Source: Aquimarina pacifica
Lineage (GTDB): Bacteria > Bacteroidota > Bacteroidia > Flavobacteriales > Flavobacteriaceae
NCBI RefSeq assembly: GCF_000520955.1
Contig: NZ_JACC01000011.1
Span: 62,001 to 126,000 of the forward strand
Length of the DNA stretch: 64,000 nucleotides
Direction of reading: 5' to 3'
In this document: piece by piece, positions 1-9,773 of the stretch
Position numbering within the stretch: position 1 is the stretch's first letter
Layout: each line of letters begins with the position of its first letter
Translations under genes and position numbers: made by a program
Notes under the pieces: model-generated
What the model was told of the DNA's origin: nothing
Seen by the model: the letters and a program-made list of their open reading frames with translations, nothing else
The model's database searches: none

Positions 1-1321
1 GCATGCTCTCGATACGCTGCATCAATTGCGCTTTGAAAGCTTCTGCACTAAATTCTCCTGCTTCTTGCTCTTCCATGGTATCGACCTGAGCAGCTTGAGC
101 TCCGCTTTCTTGCTCATTATCCGGAGATACGGCTGCGGCCTGCGCACTGCCGGCAGCAGAAGTGGCTGGAGCATGACCTTGTTGCTCCCCAGAGGTAGTT
201 TCTACACGACCTTCTAGTTTCTTAAAGTTTGGATCTTCTTCTGGACTCCTTGGTGTTGTATGTTGTGGTGCTCCTCCTTCTTGTCCTCCTGCTTCTTGTC
301 CTTGCTCATCTGCTGCTACTTCTTCAGCTCCTATTGTTTCTGCAACTGCTCCTTGTCCTGATGCTGCTGCCTCTTCAAGTTGAGGCTTTTCTGATTCTAG
401 GGGCGCTACTGTATTTCCTGATGCTGACTCTACTGCTGTGCCCTCTAGTTTTGTGCCTTCTTGACCTGAAGGCCCAGATGCACCTTGCTGTATTGTATGG
501 GTCAGCTCATGAGCTAATAGCGTTTGTCCCTCTGTAGTTGCGGGATTGAATTTATTTTCATTAAAATGAATATCATTACCCGAAGTAAATGCTTGTGCAC
601 CCAACGTTTTATTCATCCCTACTGATGTGCTACCAGTATGCACGCGCACTCCACTAAAATCTGCTCCAAAACCTGATTCCATTTGAGTTTTAACACCATC
701 TGGTAACGGAGATCCTTGTCCTCTTGCACTTTTGATAGAGCTACTAATTGATGATGCTGGAGTAAGTCTTGAACGGCCGGGATTTACTTTTGCTTGGGCC
801 TCTTCATCTGATTGAGTTTGAACATCCTCATCCTCTTGCATCTGCGCTTCTTCGTCTGACTGAGTTTGAACATCCTCATCCTCTTGCATCTGCGCTTCTT
901 CATCTGATTGAGTTTGAACATCCTCATCCTCCTGCATTTGCGCTTCTTCGTCTGACTGAGTTTGAACATCTTCATCCTCAGCTTTTGTTTGTGCCTCTTC
1001 TTCTTCCATTCGCTGAACGGGGGACACCTCATTCAAACGCACCATTGGTTGAATACGTTCTGCTATAGGTTTTTCTTGAATAGTCTCTTCATCAGGTTTG
1101 GCTTGAATGGTCGATGGTGCCGACCCCAATCCGGGCATTGTACTTTGTTGTTTATTGACTACTTGATCGGCGACATGATCTGCCTCTACTTCATATTTAT
1201 CACCCGGTTTTCCGACCTTCAATTTAGGCTGTATAAACATATCGCTTCTGTTTTTTTGTGTAAAAACAGAAGGCGTATTGTTGCCCTTGGTTGCGGTATT
1301 TGCCGTTTTTGGTGAAAACAT
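1..1321 (-). CDS. eCIS-associated DUF4157 protein, cut by left window edge
   Basis: The frame is open from the ATG at 1321 to the window edge, giving 440 residues without a stop. A DUF4157 segment is visible: a PLPDGVK...FGADFSGVRVHTG stretch, then AHELTHTIQQG with HELTH at residues 271-275, an HExxH-type motif. Before it lie four tandem 16-residue acidic repeats (QTQSDEEAQMQEDEDV type, about residues 109-172). After it the chain is Gln/Ala/Glu/Gly-rich and probably disordered. DUF4157 proteins are typical cargo-associated members of eCIS loci, and some are toxin N-termini. This gene follows the baseplate genes by 19 bases in the same direction. The real C-terminus, where any effector domain would sit, is outside the window. 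The family call is firm; whether it is effector, structural or protease is open. Confidence 0.85.
   Translation of the reverse strand, partial: MFSPKTANTATKGNNTPSVFTQKNRSDMFIQPKLKVGKPGDKYEVEADHVADQVVNKQQSTMPGLGSAPSTIQAKPDEETIQEKPIAERIQPMVRLNEVSPVQRMEEEEAQTKAEDEDVQTQSDEEAQMQEDEDVQTQSDEEAQMQEDEDVQTQSDEEAQMQEDEDVQTQSDEEAQAKVNPGRSRLTPASSISSSIKSARGQGSPLPDGVKTQMESGFGADFSGVRVHTGSTSVGMNKTLGAQAFTSGNDIHFNENKFNPATTEGQTLLAHELTHTIQQGASGPSGQEGTKLEGTAVESASGNTVAPLESEKPQLEEAAASGQGAVAETIGAEEVAADEQGQEAGGQEGGAPQHTTPRSPEEDPNFKKLEGRVETTSGEQQGHAPATSAAGSAQAAAVSPDNEQESGAQAAQVDTMEEQEAGEFSAEAFKAQLMQRIESM
805..996 (-). repeat. 48-bp tandem repeat inside the DUF4157 gene
   Basis: Three full 48-bp units (805-852, 853-900, 901-948) and a diverging fourth (949 to about 996) encode an acidic Gln/Asp/Glu 16-mer. 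Units 1 and 3 share one variant (catctgattgag) and units 2 and 4 another (cgtctgactgag), so the array looks like a duplicated 96-bp pair. Frame is kept throughout. Being coding and tandem, it could change copy number by slippage or recombination. Confidence 0.9.
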
Positions 1322-1339
1322 GTTTTACATCATTATTCT

Positions 1340-4036
1340 TTATAAGGTTCCTAAGGTCGTTTTACCCAAAATGACCTGACCATCAATATCACTATCATTT
1401 TCGCAATCAATTAATCTACCCGCAGGATATAGCGTTTGTAAACTAAATAATCGTGCTATAAACTCTTTTAACTTTGCCATCTCTTCTTCATCGTTTTCTT
1501 GCGGATACTCGGTCTTCGCCATTAAAAATTCTTTATATGCATTTTCGAAAAGTAATAGACCATTTTCTGTATCGTCAACTTCTCCTTTTCTATGTCCTAC
1601 CCAACATATTCGGGCAACCACATGTGCCGGAATTTCTTGCTTAATAACATTCTCCATATAATTTCTAAAATCAGTATCTGCAAATCGATAGGTATATCCT
1701 GGTAAAATAATACTAACTCTAAATGAATATGGATCTACAGGTTCGCAATTTTCGCATGTATCTGCACATATAGGTATAAAACACGAAGGATCTACATCTA
1801 CTTTCTTTACATCAGGACGCAGTAATATATGTTCTACAAGAAATAATCCCTCCTCTGTAAAGTCATTTTCTATAAATGCCAATGCGTTAAAAATTGCTTC
1901 TCTCAACTCCTCTTGTGTATCATAAAAACGAGAATGTATTGAGGTAATCATTTTTGTACTTGATACCGGTTCTTCAGGATTGATAACCGAAAAAGAATAC
2001 AGTTTTTCTTTTTCTGATATATTAATTTTGATATTACTAACATAGGTGTCGTCCTTTAGTTTTTTGGTAAACGCTTCTTCTAAATCATATACACTCGTTT
2101 CTATTAGTAATAATACTGTAAAATGCAGCTCATTTATCGCAGCTGTTTTTGATCCATAATTTTCTGTAGACCTAAAAATGGGGTCGCCATTCGTATCGAG
2201 AATCTCCCATCTAAATACAATGCAATCGTTTTTATCAACATCTGTTTTAATTCTGATAAAGGAGTTTGAGACATTTCTTCTGTTATAATCTTTGATCCCT
2301 AATAATCTGGCAATTCTCTTTTGAGTTCCCGAAACATTATCGGTATCCCATAAAGAATCTAACTCCTGATTATAATAATTAAATGCCTTTCCTCTTTCGC
2401 TGCTGATCACTTGGTACTCTTTTAAAAAAGCTTCTTTATTACGAAGTACCACCTCTCCTGTAGTATCACCATATAAGGTTTTCATTAAAAAAGTATACTC
2501 ACTAAAACGTTCTGCAAATCGTGCTAGAAGATGATCTAAAACTTGATTTCTTCGCTCTACATTATTATCTATCTCTTTGAATAGTGAATTTGTTAATTCA
2601 TCATCATTATCAGCATTATAATTAGTTACCAACTCTTCGAATCCTGCAATATCTTCTATGGCTTGCGTGAAATAAGTATTCACTGATTCTCCACTAACAG
2701 AGAGTAATTCTTTTACTTTCCCTAAGTGTTGAAAGTAACTTGCGAGAATCTTGTCAAAAAACAACAAATACCCTTTTAATTGTTTGGCTTGAGACTTTCT
2801 TTCTGTTGTCGCATTACCGGATAATCCATCTCTCCCAATACCATAAGTACTTGGGAAATCATTTTGGATAGTTGTATATTTTTCATTTTCGAAATATTGT
2901 CCCTCGGGAAAATCTAATTCCTGATCTAATACCTCAGTTTCTTCCGGCGTCAATTCTTCTATATACGCTTCAACTTTCTGTTGATTAAGATTAAGAGGTA
3001 AGAAGCCTTTATTGTAGTTGATAATACTTTTGCCGCATAATACTGGTTTTTTTCCTTCTTCTATGCAAATCAACCAATCATTTGACTCGGCTATATTATC
3101 ATCGCAATTACCAATCGTAATTTCTTTTACGAACTTCACACCCTCAATATTCATGATCAATTTTATGATATCTGATAGCCGAACTTCTTCTCGTAAATTC
3201 GCTTCTTCTAACTCAATGGCATCAATAAAACCTTTGTTAAGAATTGGACCTTCAAATATTTGATCCGTGGTATACCCTTTATCCAACATTTGCTGAATAG
3301 AGTAAAAATTTATGGTGGGCGAAAAATAGTTATCAATTGCTATTAATATTTGTGCATGTATATATTCCTCATCCGCCTCATTCTCTACTTCAATACTTGC
3401 GCATATGGCAATCTCATGGGTTTGTATTTCTTCTATATCAATTAGATCTTCACAGAGATTTCTATTTTGATGATAAACAACTCTAATATTGTCTATAATT
3501 TGATTCTTCGCAGTATCATCTTCTACATCATCTTCATATTCAACATACAAATTATATAAACCTTTGAGCATAAATTCTTTTTTGAATTCATCTTTTAGGT
3601 CACTAACATCATCTTGATTATAAGTAAGTACATCATTCTTACAGTCTAAATACATCATTTTCTCATATGTACTCAGCCAGCAATTTTTAACTCCTGCTAT
3701 ATCAACAAATAATTTTCGATAATCTAATGCTGTTACAGGTTTGATAGGAAAGATATCAGCAGGCTTAAAAAACTGTGTTTCTAGTCCTTTTTTCTTATCA
3801 TCAGAGGCTAACAGATTCTCTATCGGCATGTTAATCCTCATTCCTAAATCAGAAATTGCATATGCTAACATTTCGAGAATTGTGATTCCTGGATCATGTG
3901 TATTATAATCTGTCCAGAGATTTCCTCCTAACTGAGAAATATATTCTATCCCTAGTTTCCTTAAGAAATAGAAATCCAGATCATCCTCTGTGGATACATC
4001 TTTAGGAATGCTAATATGTGAATCTAAATTTGACAT
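1340..4036 (-). CDS. eCIS baseplate wedge protein, Afp12/Pvc12-like
   Basis: This 898-residue cytoplasmic protein has no signal peptide. Near its N-terminus it carries the motif WTDYNTHDPGITILEMLAY (about residues 41-59), the signature of the large second baseplate protein of contractile injection loci, which pairs with the baseplate-J protein to build the wedge. Its C-terminal part contains a HILLRP motif and a Cys-rich patch (CFIPICADTCENCEP), possibly a metal site. The ATG overlaps the end of the preceding baseplate-J gene by 13 bases, implying coupled translation. The role is assigned from motif, length and position; no structure can be inferred from the sequence alone. Confidence 0.85.
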   Translation of the reverse strand: MSNLDSHISIPKDVSTEDDLDFYFLRKLGIEYISQLGGNLWTDYNTHDPGITILEMLAYAISDLGMRINMPIENLLASDDKKKGLETQFFKPADIFPIKPVTALDYRKLFVDIAGVKNCWLSTYEKMMYLDCKNDVLTYNQDDVSDLKDEFKKEFMLKGLYNLYVEYEDDVEDDTAKNQIIDNIRVVYHQNRNLCEDLIDIEEIQTHEIAICASIEVENEADEEYIHAQILIAIDNYFSPTINFYSIQQMLDKGYTTDQIFEGPILNKGFIDAIELEEANLREEVRLSDIIKLIMNIEGVKFVKEITIGNCDDNIAESNDWLICIEEGKKPVLCGKSIINYNKGFLPLNLNQQKVEAYIEELTPEETEVLDQELDFPEGQYFENEKYTTIQNDFPSTYGIGRDGLSGNATTERKSQAKQLKGYLLFFDKILASYFQHLGKVKELLSVSGESVNTYFTQAIEDIAGFEELVTNYNADNDDELTNSLFKEIDNNVERRNQVLDHLLARFAERFSEYTFLMKTLYGDTTGEVVLRNKEAFLKEYQVISSERGKAFNYYNQELDSLWDTDNVSGTQKRIARLLGIKDYNRRNVSNSFIRIKTDVDKNDCIVFRWEILDTNGDPIFRSTENYGSKTAAINELHFTVLLLIETSVYDLEEAFTKKLKDDTYVSNIKINISEKEKLYSFSVINPEEPVSSTKMITSIHSRFYDTQEELREAIFNALAFIENDFTEEGLFLVEHILLRPDVKKVDVDPSCFIPICADTCENCEPVDPYSFRVSIILPGYTYRFADTDFRNYMENVIKQEIPAHVVARICWVGHRKGEVDDTENGLLLFENAYKEFLMAKTEYPQENDEEEMAKLKEFIARLFSLQTLYPAGRLIDCENDSDIDGQVILGKTTLGTL

Positions 4037-7000
4037 TTTTCTATTTCTTCTATAAATGTTGTTTTACATGTTTGGATCGCTGTGTCTATTTGATGTGTCT
4101 TTGCAGATACTAAAATTGATGAGGGATTAGAAGGTGCGATACTATTGCCAAATACTTCGTCATCTTTTTTCATGATGACATCCTGTAAATAATCGACATA
4201 CGCTAGTTTCTCTATATAATCAATCAGTATACTTCTATGTAATGTAACTCCAAAATCTATACTTCGGGAAGTATCAAAAGCCCAAGGAGAAAGAAACTTA
4301 GTAATATCCTCGCTCAACTGCTTGGCATAAAAACTTTCATCGTATCCTTCATAAAACTTAACCGAAAGAGAAATTTCTACTTCTTCATAAGATGGGTTAA
4401 TTACCGCCGCAGTAACATGCATTGAGTTCAATTTATTGATAAATGACGCTACTTTGTTTAACAAGGCTTTACTTACTCTGGGTTGAAAAATATCGAATAC
4501 ATTTTTATTGATCGTGTCTGGTATCACAACCAACGTGACATCTCCTGGGGATAAAAAAGAGGAATCATTAGTATGATTCAGACATTTTACTTGATAGATT
4601 TCTGGAAATTCTTGAAGTACCAAACTTTCATAATCCCAAAGAGTAATTGCTCTATTTTTATGACGTAATCGCTCACTTATTCTTCTATAGTAGGCATCAT
4701 CTGACTCTTGGGGTTGACCATCAAAAGAAGTATAGGGTTGAGTAATTGATTTTATTTGAGGCACTCTAGTTATTAACTTACTTATAGTACCATCAGGCAG
4801 CCCTGACTCTAAGTGCGATAACTCATTACCTTGGTCTTCGAAAACAGCCACAACTGCCTGTGCATGAATTGCCTTTACCTTACTTACTACGTCATAAGTT
4901 TTATGCATTCGTGCACGAACCCATGTCAGCCCTGTTAATAATCTTGTATTTTCTTTGGTGGCTTCTTTAGGGATCGTAAATCTTACAATTCCCGAACTCA
5001 GAAAATTGTCGATATTATTAATTATCATTGATTCCTCAAGGTCTTTCCATTGATTCTGACATAAAACAGACCACTCTACTCGCTGTTTCCCTTCAAAACT
5101 ATCCGCTTTTGGGTTTTCACTACCTTCTAAAACCTGTATTAGCAGAGAAACTTGTTGCGAGATTTCTGCTTCTTCTAATCCTATATATAGTGATCCTCCT
5201 TGGCAATAAGTTGGGATTAAATAACTATTGGTAATCAAATTTTTTGCTTGTGTTTCTGATAATCCATTACTAATACCCTCAGAAATTTCGGCTAGATCAT
5301 TTTGGTCTTGTACATCTTTGGTTATCTTAATTTCTTTAAGAAAACCGTGCTCTTCATTCTGACCAAAAGGATTAATATGAAACAGTTGTATTCGATTATT
5401 CTGGTATGCAGTTTCCGTTTTTACACTAAAATCTGTAGTTTCTTCTGCCTTATAGTCCATGGTCAAAAACTCTACAAGTGGTGTATAGGCCTCTTGAGGG
5501 ACAACCTCATCTCCTAAAGTATCATTTATGGCTTTAGCAATCTGCACTGCATACACCCTAGGAAAAACATCATGTAAAAACGATTGATTTAATGAAATTC
5601 GCAAAGGACCACTGTAATTTGCCTTGTATGCTCGACCCGCATTGGATAATGAATATTTGAACTCATATACACTATTGGTGGGTGCATTTTTATTAAATAA
5701 ACCCGTTATCAAATCTCCACTATTACTATCATTCTGAATGATTTCCCACTCTTCATTTGCGTACATTGCCGATCTTACTGTAAAATAAGAATCTGACACT
5801 CCGCTAACTGAGTACCCCTCATATAGTTCTGTAAAACTACTAGTAGCAGGATCAGGCGTATTTTTCCACTCTGCATATATTGACATTTCAGTCCATTGTT
5901 TAGAAAAAGCCTCGTTATAATTGATATAAAAATTGGATTTTTTAAGTGGTTGTGTTGTAAATGGGAAAAAAGGTTTTTCTGCATTTATTTTTCCTGTATC
6001 ATTTTCTAAATTCAAAGATTTTATTCCTGTTACCTCATTAGTAACGGTAATCGTTTCTACTACCTGATTTGCAAGGGTTGTATATAAATCATATCCTTTT
6101 ATTACCTCTTGTTCTGCTTGGGTGAGATCTATATCTTCTTGTTTTATAAATACTCTAAATAATGGAAAATCTGTATCAAAATTTCCTCCTAGAACTTCGT
6201 TATTATAAGGTAGTATTGCGGGTACATCCTTAGCCAATGTGCATCCAATAATAAGTTGGTTTCCTATAATTTGAGAAACCGAAGTATCTAACGCCAGTGG
6301 ACCAATCCATTCTTCTTCTCCAGAAGCATAGCAACTTAATGAAGCTACTAATTCATCTGTTCCTATTGCCCTCAAGTTTTCTTCAAAAGTGATAGTAATT
6401 TTCAGTTTTCGTTCTCCTTCCTGCAGCAATAGTAAAGGCGAGGCTATTGCGAAACCTATCGATGCATTTTGTAATTCTGGATATTCTGTCTCAGTTTTGG
6501 GATATCCAAAGGGCCACCAACTATTTTCTTCTTCATCAGGAAAAGTCTCTCCATCTCCACCATAAGAGTTTGCTATTTCACTAATTTTTATCCTTGTAGA
6601 ATCAGCATCATTATATACATTTTTAAGAGCTGAGACCTTAATTTTATTGGCAATAAGTTCTTCTGTAGTTTTATAAATACGTTTAACACCAATGGTGTCC
6701 TTACCTCCATCTAAGGCTGTTGCTTCGGGAACTCTTTCTTCTACACTCTTTTTTGCAATTTCGAACAGGATATGCACTTTATCTTCAGAAGCCGGAAGTT
6801 TTTCTACTTTTAAAATTTCTTCAAAATAAAAATCCAAATGCCTCTTGGTAAGATTGTTAAATCGTTCTCTAGAAAGCGACAATAGCTTCAAAAAACAAAT
6901 AAACAACGTAAAATGAGGCGTTATTTCTGCCTCACTTTCTTGCGCAGCTATTTTTGCTGTTATTTGTTCTTTGATTTTCTGATACTCTGTAGCACCTCGC

Positions 7001-7251
7001 AATGGTATTGTTTCTTCATCAAACTCAAAGTATCTGAATAAATCCTGCCAGTTTCCTGAAGGTGTATTATCGTTATTAGTATCAAAATAATTTACATGCT
7101 TTGCAAAATTATACGCAAAAAGCATCCAATCTTCTATATCAAGATCATGAAGTTTTAGATTATCCGGATCGAGCTTTTCATTAAACCGTTGTTCCTGATC
7201 CCTGCCACTTCTCTCTAAAATACTATCAATATATTCACAATTTTCTGACAT
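4024..7251 (-). CDS. eCIS baseplate J-like protein, Afp11/Pvc11-like
   Basis: A 1075-residue protein whose C-terminal third shows the baseplate-J pattern, including DDAYYRRISERLRHKNRAIT followed by WDYESLVLQEFPEIYQVKCL at about residues 856-895. In phage and eCIS particles this family forms the baseplate wedge core around the spike. The long N-terminal region (LHDLDIEDWMLFAYNFAKHV near residue 33) is usual for the large Bacteroidota eCIS versions. It follows the gp25-like gene by 19 bases and overlaps the next baseplate gene. No frameshift is visible. The family call is firm; exact contacts in the particle are inferred. Confidence 0.88.
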   Translation of the reverse strand: MSENCEYIDSILERSGRDQEQRFNEKLDPDNLKLHDLDIEDWMLFAYNFAKHVNYFDTNNDNTPSGNWQDLFRYFEFDEETIPLRGATEYQKIKEQITAKIAAQESEAEITPHFTLFICFLKLLSLSRERFNNLTKRHLDFYFEEILKVEKLPASEDKVHILFEIAKKSVEERVPEATALDGGKDTIGVKRIYKTTEELIANKIKVSALKNVYNDADSTRIKISEIANSYGGDGETFPDEEENSWWPFGYPKTETEYPELQNASIGFAIASPLLLLQEGERKLKITITFEENLRAIGTDELVASLSCYASGEEEWIGPLALDTSVSQIIGNQLIIGCTLAKDVPAILPYNNEVLGGNFDTDFPLFRVFIKQEDIDLTQAEQEVIKGYDLYTTLANQVVETITVTNEVTGIKSLNLENDTGKINAEKPFFPFTTQPLKKSNFYINYNEAFSKQWTEMSIYAEWKNTPDPATSSFTELYEGYSVSGVSDSYFTVRSAMYANEEWEIIQNDSNSGDLITGLFNKNAPTNSVYEFKYSLSNAGRAYKANYSGPLRISLNQSFLHDVFPRVYAVQIAKAINDTLGDEVVPQEAYTPLVEFLTMDYKAEETTDFSVKTETAYQNNRIQLFHINPFGQNEEHGFLKEIKITKDVQDQNDLAEISEGISNGLSETQAKNLITNSYLIPTYCQGGSLYIGLEEAEISQQVSLLIQVLEGSENPKADSFEGKQRVEWSVLCQNQWKDLEESMIINNIDNFLSSGIVRFTIPKEATKENTRLLTGLTWVRARMHKTYDVVSKVKAIHAQAVVAVFEDQGNELSHLESGLPDGTISKLITRVPQIKSITQPYTSFDGQPQESDDAYYRRISERLRHKNRAITLWDYESLVLQEFPEIYQVKCLNHTNDSSFLSPGDVTLVVIPDTINKNVFDIFQPRVSKALLNKVASFINKLNSMHVTAAVINPSYEEVEISLSVKFYEGYDESFYAKQLSEDITKFLSPWAFDTSRSIDFGVTLHRSILIDYIEKLAYVDYLQDVIMKKDDEVFGNSIAPSNPSSILVSAKTHQIDTAIQTCKTTFIEEIEKCQI

Positions 7252-7270
7252 TGTTTTGTTTTAAAAAATT

Positions 7271-7684
7271 TTAAATATCAGTTCCTTCTTCTAAATAAAA
7301 TGGGAACACTACATTATTTCTAGCATTTGTAGCTCTTACAGTATATGCTACTTTTATATATAATTCTCCTTGTAGCGTATCACTTTGGGTAATATCAATT
7401 TTGTCTACATCTATTCTAGCTTCATGATATAAAATAGCTGTCTTTATCAATTCTGTAACATAAGAAATCAAGGTTCTATTAAGGTTTTCGAACAATAACT
7501 CATCAAGGTTACAGCCATAATTAGGAACCATAATACGTTCTCCCAAACGGGTAGATAATAACACCTCGAGGCTACTTTTTATATCTTCTTCGGCAGAAAT
7601 CATTTTTACCGAATTTGTTTCTTTGGTAAATTCTGGCGGGAAGATCCAGCCAGTTCCTAAAAACGACTTTTTATTATCCATCAT
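7271..7684 (-). CDS. eCIS baseplate protein, gp25/GPW family (Afp9-like)
   Basis: A 137-residue protein of normal length for the gp25-like family. The core is LSTRLGERIMVPNYGCNLDELLFE at about residues 43-66, where the RxGER and PxYGC pattern is characteristic. T4 gp25-like proteins nucleate sheath assembly and join the wedge to the sheath. The start at 7684 begins with two Met codons and lies 2 bases after the PAAR stop codon, so the genes are co-transcribed and probably translationally linked. Confidence 0.9.
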   Translation of the reverse strand: MMDNKKSFLGTGWIFPPEFTKETNSVKMISAEEDIKSSLEVLLSTRLGERIMVPNYGCNLDELLFENLNRTLISYVTELIKTAILYHEARIDVDKIDITQSDTLQGELYIKVAYTVRATNARNNVVFPFYLEEGTDI

Positions 7685-7686
7685 AA

Positions 7687-7974
7687 TTATCCTATTAATA
7701 CAGTAGGTTCTCCTGCCACTATGGTTCCGCCATGCGCAGTGCTATCACCCATTCTGGCTGCCGGCATACCACCTATCATAACTGTTCCTGATCCTACGGC
7801 TATCGTATCAGGAGGACCTGTACATGTTGCCATATCACCAACTCTCGCTGCTGGCATCCCAGCAATAAGTACTGTAGGTTCTCCCGCAGGTAAAATTGGA
7901 CCTCCTACATGAGGTACCGTTCCTGTTACCATAGGACATACATGCATATCATTAATTCTTGCTGCTGGTGGCAT
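7687..7974 (-). CDS. PAAR-repeat spike tip protein (Afp10-like)
   Basis: A 95-residue protein made almost entirely of PAAR repeats: MPPAARIND, AGMPAARVGD and GGMPAARMGD. His and Cys residues (HVCP, CTGPPD, HGG) are placed to bind the metal at the needle point. PAAR proteins sharpen the VgrG spike of contractile injection machines. There is no C-terminal extension, so it is a bare tip and not an effector carrier. It lies directly downstream of the VgrG-like gene. Confidence 0.95.
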   Translation of the reverse strand: MPPAARINDMHVCPMVTGTVPHVGGPILPAGEPTVLIAGMPAARVGDMATCTGPPDTIAVGSGTVMIGGMPAARMGDSTAHGGTIVAGEPTVLIG

Positions 7975-8027
7975 ATTATTTTATTTTTTTTTTGAATTAA
8001 TTTATATTACTTAATCTTCTTTTTTTA

Positions 8028-9773
8028 CTAGTTAATCTGCACTAATGATCCTTTTAATACAGCAGTAGCTCCCGAGGACACTTCTGCTCCCGAAGCTCCT
8101 TCGGCTTTAAAAGATGCATTGGCAGTTACATTTACATTGGTCCCTTCTATAGTAACATCTCCCGATGCTTTGATTTGTATATCGCCAGCACTTTCCATTA
8201 CAATCCCCGAACTATCTAGGGTAAGGATATTCGAATTTTCATCCTCTACGACTATGGTTCCTTCATCTTCATCAAGTGCTATTCGCTTACCCGCAGGGGT
8301 AGTGATATTGAGTGTCTTTTTATCATCATCAAAAAGTACTTTCATCTCGCTTCGCGTAATAAAACCTTTTTCGTGGTTATCATCAGATGCTACTAATGGA
8401 GCTGGCTTGGCACTGCTATGAAGCATTCCTAAAATAACAGCATCATTTGGGTCTTCATTGATAAAACCAATGATAACCTCGTCTTCTATCTCTGGTCTAA
8501 AAAAAGCGCCTCTATTTTCTCCCGCATCTAATGACGCCATACGACACCAAATCCCTTGCTCTTCATTATTAATAATTGGTATTTGCACCAAAATACGTTC
8601 TTCGCCATCAGGATCATCTTGTAATTGTGATACGATACCAATTTGAAGTCCCTGGATTGCGGGAAGTAATCCCGAAGCCGGTGGGGTATGAATATCATAT
8701 GTCTCTGTAAACCATTCTGGATTCAAACCAAATTGTGCATCAACGGTCCAATTACCATCAGTTAAACTATGTCGAACTCCGGTTACAAATACATTACCAT
8801 TAAACCGATCACCTACTCCTTCAAGTTTTAATATGGTATTCGGTTTAACCTCAGAAATTCCTTGAAACTTAACACGTCCTCGTACTTTTGATAATTGTTG
8901 AAAAAGCAGCTTTGCATCTGCCCAGCTTTGTAATTCGGCATCAGTTACCGCTCCACCGTGTCTTAATTCAAGATTTTCTAACCCTATCGTTTCTGACAAA
9001 TCTGAAGAAGATAAATTTCCGTTAAGTGATACTGCTGGATCTGTTCCTTCGATTTCTAACAATTCTTGATCCGAATAATTCCAGGCATACGAGGATACAG
9101 TACTCATTTGATGTCGTGCATCAATTTCTGCATCAAAATCTAACAGGCTTGCTCCAAAAGTTACTGTTTCTATTGCTTCCTGCCCCAAATCGGGAGCTTT
9201 GATTGTTATTTCACCATCATCAACACAGCAGATTTTTCCGTTTGCCTGCGCCCGTGCTATAATAAAATCCCAATCAGAAGCATTATATTGTACTAATTCT
9301 GCATGCGAATGCGTTGTTGCTTCAATCGTATTGGATAGCCCGTAAGTACCTATAATTTCTTCAAAAATATCACTATCAGTACTTTCATAGAAGTATTTAC
9401 TCTTTCTACCAATCGTAAGTTTAACAGTCTCATCCTTACACTCTATAATCAATTGGTTGCCATTAGATCTAATTCGTAAGTTATGTTTAATCACAATTCC
9501 TTTAAAAATGGTACTCTCATCAGAATGATATCCTGCAGTAATTTCTATGTTCTTGCCTGGGATTAGTAAATCTTCATTACTTAACTCAAAATCCCGTGCT
9601 GTAGCATCACCGTCTATAAGTACTAGTTTTGCCATTGAAATTCGGTTTATTTCTTTATGGACCAGCACACTTTTTACTTGATATTTTTTAGACAATTCTT
9701 GCCCTTCAACCAGTATCTTAAAAGTTACTAAATCTGAACTCTTTGAGGTTTGTATGACTCCACTATTATTCAT
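8028..9773 (-). CDS. VgrG-like central spike protein (Afp8-like)
   Basis: A 581-residue spike protein. The N-terminal half resembles the gp27/phage-late-control-D fold (IVIKHNLRIRSNGNQLIIEC; DSDIFEEIIGTYGL). A gp5-type OB domain follows at about 375-455 (GIVSQLQDDPDGEERILVQI; EVIIGFINEDPNDAVILG). The C-terminus is a repetitive beta-helix (GDIQIKASGDVTIEGTNVNV) ending at VLKGSLVQIN. This is the usual trimeric spike on which the PAAR tip sits, with no extra effector domain. Its ATG touches the stop of the LysM gene. Confidence 0.93.
   Translation of the reverse strand: MNNSGVIQTSKSSDLVTFKILVEGQELSKKYQVKSVLVHKEINRISMAKLVLIDGDATARDFELSNEDLLIPGKNIEITAGYHSDESTIFKGIVIKHNLRIRSNGNQLIIECKDETVKLTIGRKSKYFYESTDSDIFEEIIGTYGLSNTIEATTHSHAELVQYNASDWDFIIARAQANGKICCVDDGEITIKAPDLGQEAIETVTFGASLLDFDAEIDARHQMSTVSSYAWNYSDQELLEIEGTDPAVSLNGNLSSSDLSETIGLENLELRHGGAVTDAELQSWADAKLLFQQLSKVRGRVKFQGISEVKPNTILKLEGVGDRFNGNVFVTGVRHSLTDGNWTVDAQFGLNPEWFTETYDIHTPPASGLLPAIQGLQIGIVSQLQDDPDGEERILVQIPIINNEEQGIWCRMASLDAGENRGAFFRPEIEDEVIIGFINEDPNDAVILGMLHSSAKPAPLVASDDNHEKGFITRSEMKVLFDDDKKTLNITTPAGKRIALDEDEGTIVVEDENSNILTLDSSGIVMESAGDIQIKASGDVTIEGTNVNVTANASFKAEGASGAEVSSGATAVLKGSLVQIN

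Noticed and set aside
229..537. 102-codon Leu-rich plus-strand frame
   Set aside because: It is the antisense shadow of the Gln/Ala/Glu-rich part of the DUF4157 gene; Leu content comes from the complement of Gln and Glu codons.
805..996. CRISPR-like array
   Set aside because: The units are contiguous with no spacers and keep a reading frame, so this is a coding tandem repeat.
769..1068. Repeat-containing plus-strand frame
   Set aside because: Antisense shadow of the 48-bp coding repeats; the minus frame matches a DUF4157 protein with proper ends.
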